Positions 60,165 through 64,000 of a stretch of 64,000 bases of DNA are shown here, piece by piece. The DNA is from Tepidicaulis marinus (GTDB taxonomy: Bacteria; Pseudomonadota; Alphaproteobacteria; Parvibaculales; Parvibaculaceae): positions 209,456-273,455 of the forward strand of contig NZ_BBIO01000003.1 of assembly GCF_000739695.1 (NCBI RefSeq), read 5' to 3'. The notes under the pieces were generated by a model. That model did not search any database, was not told where the DNA came from, and saw only the letters and a program-made list of their open reading frames with translations. Positions within the stretch are counted from its first letter, which is position 1. Each line of letters opens with the position of its first letter. Position numbers and translations under genes: made by a program.

Positions 60165-61274
60165 ATGAGATTTCAGATGAATTCCCTTATCAGCGACGGC
60201 ACCCGCGCGCAGATCCAGAACAATTACATTGCAAGCGAGCGCCAGGCGCGCTTCCGCCCCTTCTATATGGGCGCGGTCGTTCTGGCGGTGCTGGTGACCT
60301 GCGGCGCGCTTTTCGTCGATTACGCCATCGTCACGGAGTTCTGGACGCGCGCTCTTGCCAATGAGTTTCTGGAACTGCCGGGCACGCTGGCAACCTCCGT
60401 CACGTTCAAATCGCTGCAAGTGCTCTTCGCCACGATCGCCGCGCATATTCTCATCGAACATATGTCGGGCTTCGGGCGCGGCATTTTCGTGCGCGTCGTT
60501 TTTCTGCTCGCGCTCTTGATGCTGGGCGGCGTCGGCTTTCTTCTGGCCATGATGTCGCTGCCGAACGGGCTTGCGGAAGTGGGTGCGGGCGGCTCCGGCG
60601 GCTCGCTCGGCGGGGCCCTGGCCGAGCTCGGGCTTGAAACGGACGCAACGCGCGGGGCGGAAGCCGCCGCCGGTTCCGTTGCCACGGTGCGCGGTTATCA
60701 GCCGATTTTCTGGATGACCTCGCTCGGCGTGATCTTTCTGGTGGTCACGGGCGTTGCGGCCATGTGTCTTCACTTCGCGCTCAACAATCTGCGCCGGCTT
60801 TTCCTGACGCGGGATTTCGTGCAGCGCAAGCGTGACATGGCCCGCCTTGCCCAATTGGAAGAAGAATATGCGGAAAGCCGCGAGCGCCTCTCCGAAATGG
60901 AAGGCACCGAAAACCGCCGCCATGCGCTTTGGGCCGGGCTAATGCGCGAGTGCCAGGCTTATGAACAGGGCCTGTCGGAATCGCGCCGCCGCCTTGCTTC
61001 CACGCAAAAGGCGCTGCCTGCCCCGCGCTGGGGCCGCAAAGGGAAAGCGGACGCGCAGCCCGCGCCCGCCCCGCAGCTTGCCGAAAAGTCGCATACGGTC
61101 ACCCGCTACGAAGAAGCCTTCCGGGCCTGGTGGGATAAATATTCGCGCCATGCCATGCAGGCCGGGCGCGTCACACAGGAGGGCCTGCGGGAACCCGCCG
61201 GTGACATTCTGCCTCCCTTTCGCGGTCCGCGGGAGGTTCCGGCTCCGGGTGGTTACAAGCGTGCGGCGGAATAG
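60165..61274 (+). CDS. four-helix membrane protein with coiled-coil tail, unknown family
   Basis: A 369-residue protein with no family I recognise. Four membrane helices lie at about residues 33-55, 78-98, 108-131 and 181-206. A Gly/Ala-rich loop (about 137-172, AGGSGGSLGGALAEL) separates helices 3 and 4. After helix 4 a coiled coil runs from about 215 to 275 (MARLAQLEEEYAESRERLSE), then a basic, proline-rich tail. ATG 60165 has GAGGAGGG upstream. The next gene begins five bases after the stop. The layout resembles membrane scaffold subunits. Confidence 0.68.
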   Translation: MRFQMNSLISDGTRAQIQNNYIASERQARFRPFYMGAVVLAVLVTCGALFVDYAIVTEFWTRALANEFLELPGTLATSVTFKSLQVLFATIAAHILIEHMSGFGRGIFVRVVFLLALLMLGGVGFLLAMMSLPNGLAEVGAGGSGGSLGGALAELGLETDATRGAEAAAGSVATVRGYQPIFWMTSLGVIFLVVTGVAAMCLHFALNNLRRLFLTRDFVQRKRDMARLAQLEEEYAESRERLSEMEGTENRRHALWAGLMRECQAYEQGLSESRRRLASTQKALPAPRWGRKGKADAQPAPAPQLAEKSHTVTRYEEAFRAWWDKYSRHAMQAGRVTQEGLREPAGDILPPFRGPREVPAPGGYKRAAE

Positions 61275-61278
61275 GCCG

Positions 61279-61977
61279 ATGCGGGGACTGGCACTCCTTG
61301 GCGCGTTTTTCTTCGGTGCGTCTCTCATGGGCGCACCGGGCGCCGCGCTCGCCGTCGATGCGGGGCGCACCGAGGCGGACGGCGCGCGGCAAATCCTGGT
61401 CGGGCTCGATCTTTCCAAATCCAATCCCTTGATCACCGATGCAGGTTATGCAGCGCGCGTTGCCGCCCGGCTGGGTGAAGAGCTGGATGCCCTGCCTTTG
61501 CGCTCGCGCGTCATGGTGCGCACGTTCGGCGTTTACGATGCCTCGTCCAATCATTTGAAAATCGATCAGGTGATTTCCGCGCGCGCCCGGCCTGAAGATG
61601 TCGCCGAGGGCATTCAAACGCTCGTTGCCAATCTTCCCGCGCTTGTCAAAGAGGGCAAGCTCGAGGCGCAGATGAAAACCAACATCGTGCCCTTTCTCGA
61701 CACGATGGCGCAGGTCGTCGATTGCAAGGCCATGCCCACCACCGTGGTGCTGCTTACCGACGGGGCGGAAGATTCCGATTATGGCAAGCTGACGAAATGG
61801 GGCGGTAAGCTCCCTGTCCCGCAAGAGGCGCATTACGAAGGCTGCGAGGAACTTGTGATCCTCGGCCTCGGGCAAGGCTTCAACAGCCCGAAAACGACGG
61901 CGCGCTTCCGCACCGCCTGGCAGGCTTATGCGGAAGGGGCGGGCTTTAAAAGCTTCACCGGGCTCTATGACTGGTAG
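61279..61977 (+). CDS. exported von Willebrand A-like protein
   Basis: A 232-residue protein with a signal peptide (LLGAFFFGASLMGAPGAALA) and a domain resembling von Willebrand factor A. The metal-ion-dependent adhesion site can be traced: DLSKS (Asp44, Ser46, Ser48) after ILVGL, and TDGAED with Asp161 after VVLL. Two cysteines, Cys149 and Cys189, could pair. The frame also opens upstream (60961), but that part overlaps the membrane-protein gene. ATG 61279 is five bases after that gene's stop. VWA proteins bind partners in a metal-dependent way; here the target is unknown. Confidence 0.7.
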   Translation: MRGLALLGAFFFGASLMGAPGAALAVDAGRTEADGARQILVGLDLSKSNPLITDAGYAARVAARLGEELDALPLRSRVMVRTFGVYDASSNHLKIDQVISARARPEDVAEGIQTLVANLPALVKEGKLEAQMKTNIVPFLDTMAQVVDCKAMPTTVVLLTDGAEDSDYGKLTKWGGKLPVPQEAHYEGCEELVILGLGQGFNSPKTTARFRTAWQAYAEGAGFKSFTGLYDW

Positions 61978-62083
61978 GCGCCTCACCTGCATTGGTCCTC
62001 TTCCTCCGATTTGACCATATGAGCCCGCGCCGCTAGGGTCCGCGCCGTTGCGGGGCCTCTCCCGCTTCTTTGCGGGTGATCAA

Positions 62084-63025
62084 ATGGAAGCGGGTATCCA
62101 TCTCGTTCTGCCGATCTTCGGTGTGATCGGCGTCGGCCTTCTGGCGGCCAGATTCGGCATACTTTCCGACAAGGCGATCGACGGCATCGACAAATATGCC
62201 TTCACCTTCGCGCTGCCCGCGCTGCTCTTCCGTGCGCTCGCCAATACCGAGCTTCCCGCCGAACTGCCTTGGGGGCTCTGGCTTTCCTATTATGGCGGCG
62301 TGCTTATCGTCTGGGCGCTTTGCGGGGCGGCGGCCTTTCTGTTTTTGCGCCGCTCGCCCGCCGACAGCGTGATCGTCGGTTTCGGCGGCGGGTTTTCCAA
62401 CACCGTGATGCTCGGCATTCCCATTATTCTCACAGCTTATGGGGAAGAGGCGGGCGTGCCGCTTTTCTTTATCCTTGCCTTTCACGGGCTGACCATTTTC
62501 ACCATCGCGACGTTTTTGCTGGAAACGACGAAGCCGCGCGGCGGTAAGCGCCTGGCGCCGCGTGCGATTTTGGGCGAGAGCCTGAAAGGCATGGTGACGA
62601 ACCCCGTCATCGTCGCGCTGGCTTTGGGGATTACCTACGGCCAGCTCGGGCTCGGCATTCCGGGTCCCGCCGACACGGCTTTGGAAATGTTCGCCCGCAC
62701 GGGCATTCCTTGCGCGCTCTTCTCGCTCGGGGCGACATTGACACGTTATGAGATCAAGCGCTCGGTCGGCACCGCGGCGACGATTTCCTTCTTCAAGCTC
62801 GCGGTGCATCCGCTCATCGTCTTCGTGCTATCGTTCTACGTTTTCGGGCTCTCCCCGCTTTGGGTGAAGGTCGCAACGACCATGGCGGCCATGCCGACGG
62901 GGGTTTTCTCTTTCGTGCTTGCCTCACGCTATCAGGCGGCGCCGGGGGCGGCCTCTTCCGCCGTCGTGCTGGCAACGGCGCTCAGCCTCGTTACCTTGAC
63001 GGTGATGCTGAATATTTTTCTTTAA
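62084..63025 (+). CDS. AEC-family (auxin efflux carrier-like) transporter
   Basis: A 313-residue permease with about ten membrane helices. The start LVLPIFGVIGVGLLAARFGI and the central GFSNTVMLGIPI motif, with the conserved Asn-Thr-x-x-x-Gly-x-Pro, are characteristic; a second copy of the half-repeat is seen around TNPVIVALALGI and TGIPCALFSLGATL. Bacterial AEC members carry malonate, malate or similar acids; substrate unknown. ATG 62084 chosen over a TTG at 62048. Its 3' end overlaps gluQ by four bases on the opposite strand. Confidence 0.9.
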   Translation: MEAGIHLVLPIFGVIGVGLLAARFGILSDKAIDGIDKYAFTFALPALLFRALANTELPAELPWGLWLSYYGGVLIVWALCGAAAFLFLRRSPADSVIVGFGGGFSNTVMLGIPIILTAYGEEAGVPLFFILAFHGLTIFTIATFLLETTKPRGGKRLAPRAILGESLKGMVTNPVIVALALGITYGQLGLGIPGPADTALEMFARTGIPCALFSLGATLTRYEIKRSVGTAATISFFKLAVHPLIVFVLSFYVFGLSPLWVKVATTMAAMPTGVFSFVLASRYQAAPGAASSAVVLATALSLVTLTVMLNIFL

Positions 63026-63939
63026 GCCCGTTCGGCCTCATTGAGACCGACCATGGCGCGGATGTCCTGAGGGCTGAGCCCTTCGCTGCGCAACTCCCGT
63101 ATCCCCATATCCTTGGCGGTCTTGGAAAGCCGCCGCCCGGTTTCATCGCGGATAAGCGGGTGATGGCGGTAGATGGGTTCGGGCAGATCGAGCAGCACCT
63201 GCAAGAGCCGGTGGATATGGGTCATATAGAAAAGATCTTGGCCCCGGCTGATATGGGTCACGCCTTGCGCGGCGTCATCGACGCAGACGGCTATGTGATA
63301 AGAGGTCGGCACGTCCTTGCGGGCGATAATGGTGTCGCCGTAAAGCTCGGGCTCAATGGCAAGGCGGCCGGTTTCCCCGCGGGGGCCTGCGCCGTCTTCC
63401 TGAAAGGTGATGGGGCCGCCCTGTTTTTCTTCCGCCAGGGTCTTCGCCTTTTCGATGTCGAGGCGCCAAGCGTAGCTCACCCCTTCCCACATCAGCCGGC
63501 TGAGCTCACGCGGCGGCAGGTCCTTGTAAAGGCCGGGGTAAAGCGGCGCGCCGTCGGGGTCGCGCGGCCAGCGGTCGAGGCCGATGCCCGATTCTTCGAT
63601 GGCGCCGATGATTTCCTTGCGGGTGGCAAAGCAGGGATAGACAGTGCCGAGCGCGCGCAGTTTTTTCAGCGCCGCTTCATAGGCTTCAAAGCGGGTGGAT
63701 TGGCGCAGGACCGGCTCTTCCCAGGTCAGGCCGAGCCAGGCGAGATCCTCGAAAATCGCCTCTTCATATTCCGGCCGGCAGCGGCCCGTGTCGATATCCT
63801 CGATCCTGAGGAGAAAGCGCCCGCCCGCCTCTCTTGCCGCTTCGGCCCCAACCAGCGCAGAATAGGCATGGCCCAAATGCAGGTAGCCATTGGGGCTCGG
63901 GGCGAAACGGAAGACGGGCGGGGAGGGGCGATCGCTCAT
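63022..63939 (-). CDS. gluQ: glutamyl-Q tRNA(Asp) synthetase
   Basis: A 305-residue GluRS-like enzyme lacking the anticodon-binding domain, which attaches glutamate to queuosine in the anticodon of tRNA-Asp. The HIGH motif is seen as GYLHLGHAYSA, and the KMSKS-like motif is GRRLSKTAKD. LLRIEDIDTGRCRPEYEEAI and the zinc-site Cys in VYPCFATRKE are consistent. ATG 63939 (MSDRPSPP) preferred; the frame also extends to 63969. Transcribed towards the AEC gene, with which it converges. Confidence 0.92.
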   Translation of the reverse strand: MSDRPSPPVFRFAPSPNGYLHLGHAYSALVGAEAAREAGGRFLLRIEDIDTGRCRPEYEEAIFEDLAWLGLTWEEPVLRQSTRFEAYEAALKKLRALGTVYPCFATRKEIIGAIEESGIGLDRWPRDPDGAPLYPGLYKDLPPRELSRLMWEGVSYAWRLDIEKAKTLAEEKQGGPITFQEDGAGPRGETGRLAIEPELYGDTIIARKDVPTSYHIAVCVDDAAQGVTHISRGQDLFYMTHIHRLLQVLLDLPEPIYRHHPLIRDETGRRLSKTAKDMGIRELRSEGLSPQDIRAMVGLNEAERA

Positions 63940-64000
63940 TATTTTTCGGGCTTCTTGGCTTTTGACCAATTCTCGCTATTTCACAAGAGTGTTGCACAAG

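Overview
The window reads as chromosomal DNA of a GC-rich alphaproteobacterium. The evidence is its set of clade-typical families: DUF2336, DUF2125, a TIGR02302/DUF4175-like protein, PAS_5, a PhaR regulator, a zinc-ribbon gene divergent from ftsEX, an argH-lptM-lysA cluster beside tlpA, the ethylmalonyl-CoA pathway enzymes Mcd and Ecm, and a B12-dependent ribonucleotide reductase. Rhizobiales- or Parvibaculum-like groups are plausible; genus cannot be fixed from the sequence alone. No rRNA, tRNA, CRISPR array, insertion sequence or prophage was recognised.

Layout. 1-6.2 kb: partial DUF2336 gene, a DUF2061 gene behind a Fur-box-like promoter, NUDIX hydrolase, ald, small secreted/membrane proteins, serine hydrolase, rpmF. 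6.2-9.2 kb: pabB-pabA-pabC with 4-bp overlaps. 9.3-14.2 kb: alpha/beta hydrolase, then an SDR, crotonase, HTH and gamma-glutamyltransferase run. 14.2-18.2 kb: phaR, DUF882, polysaccharide deacetylase, cupin, gloB. 18.4-21.3 kb: methyltransferase, orphan PII, metW, metX. 21.6-27.8 kb: chorismate mutase, hisC, tyrC, DUF2125, chaC, a YcaQ-like glycosylase, VOC protein. 27.9-30.3 kb: nrdJ behind a promoter carrying a LexA-type GTTC-N7-GTTC box. 30.4-35 kb: plsC, DUF218, ftsX, ftsE, zinc-ribbon/DUF3426, hpt. 35-41.3 kb: TIGR02302-like protein, lysA, lptM, argH, tlpA. 41.3-46.9 kb: two PAS_5 proteins, hbd, etfA, etfB, cobalamin adenosyltransferase, cytochrome b561. 47-51.8 kb: haloalkane dehalogenase with a TetR gene and a perfect palindromic operator, a DUF2975/XRE/lipoprotein operon, PagL, HIG1 protein, hydrolase. 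51.9-56.9 kb: mcd, two small genes, ecm. 56.9-58.4 kb: an AT-rich KAP-family NTPase that looks acquired. 58.5-64 kb: MBL hydrolase, an unrecognised three-gene operon (coiled-coil protein, four-helix membrane protein, secreted von Willebrand A-like protein), AEC transporter, gluQ.

How the genes fit together. Ecm and NrdJ both need adenosylcobalamin, and the PduO-type adenosyltransferase here could supply it. Mcd and Ecm are the specific enzymes of the ethylmalonyl-CoA pathway, which shares its early steps (hydroxybutyryl-CoA chemistry) with polyhydroxyalkanoate metabolism; hbd, etfBA and phaR in the window fit that. The best leads for something undescribed are the 59.8-62.0 kb three-gene operon, the isolated AT-rich KAP NTPase, the predicted LexA-controlled nrdJ-VOC-ycaQ operon, and the DUF2975/XRE operon whose promoter spacer is itself a palindrome.
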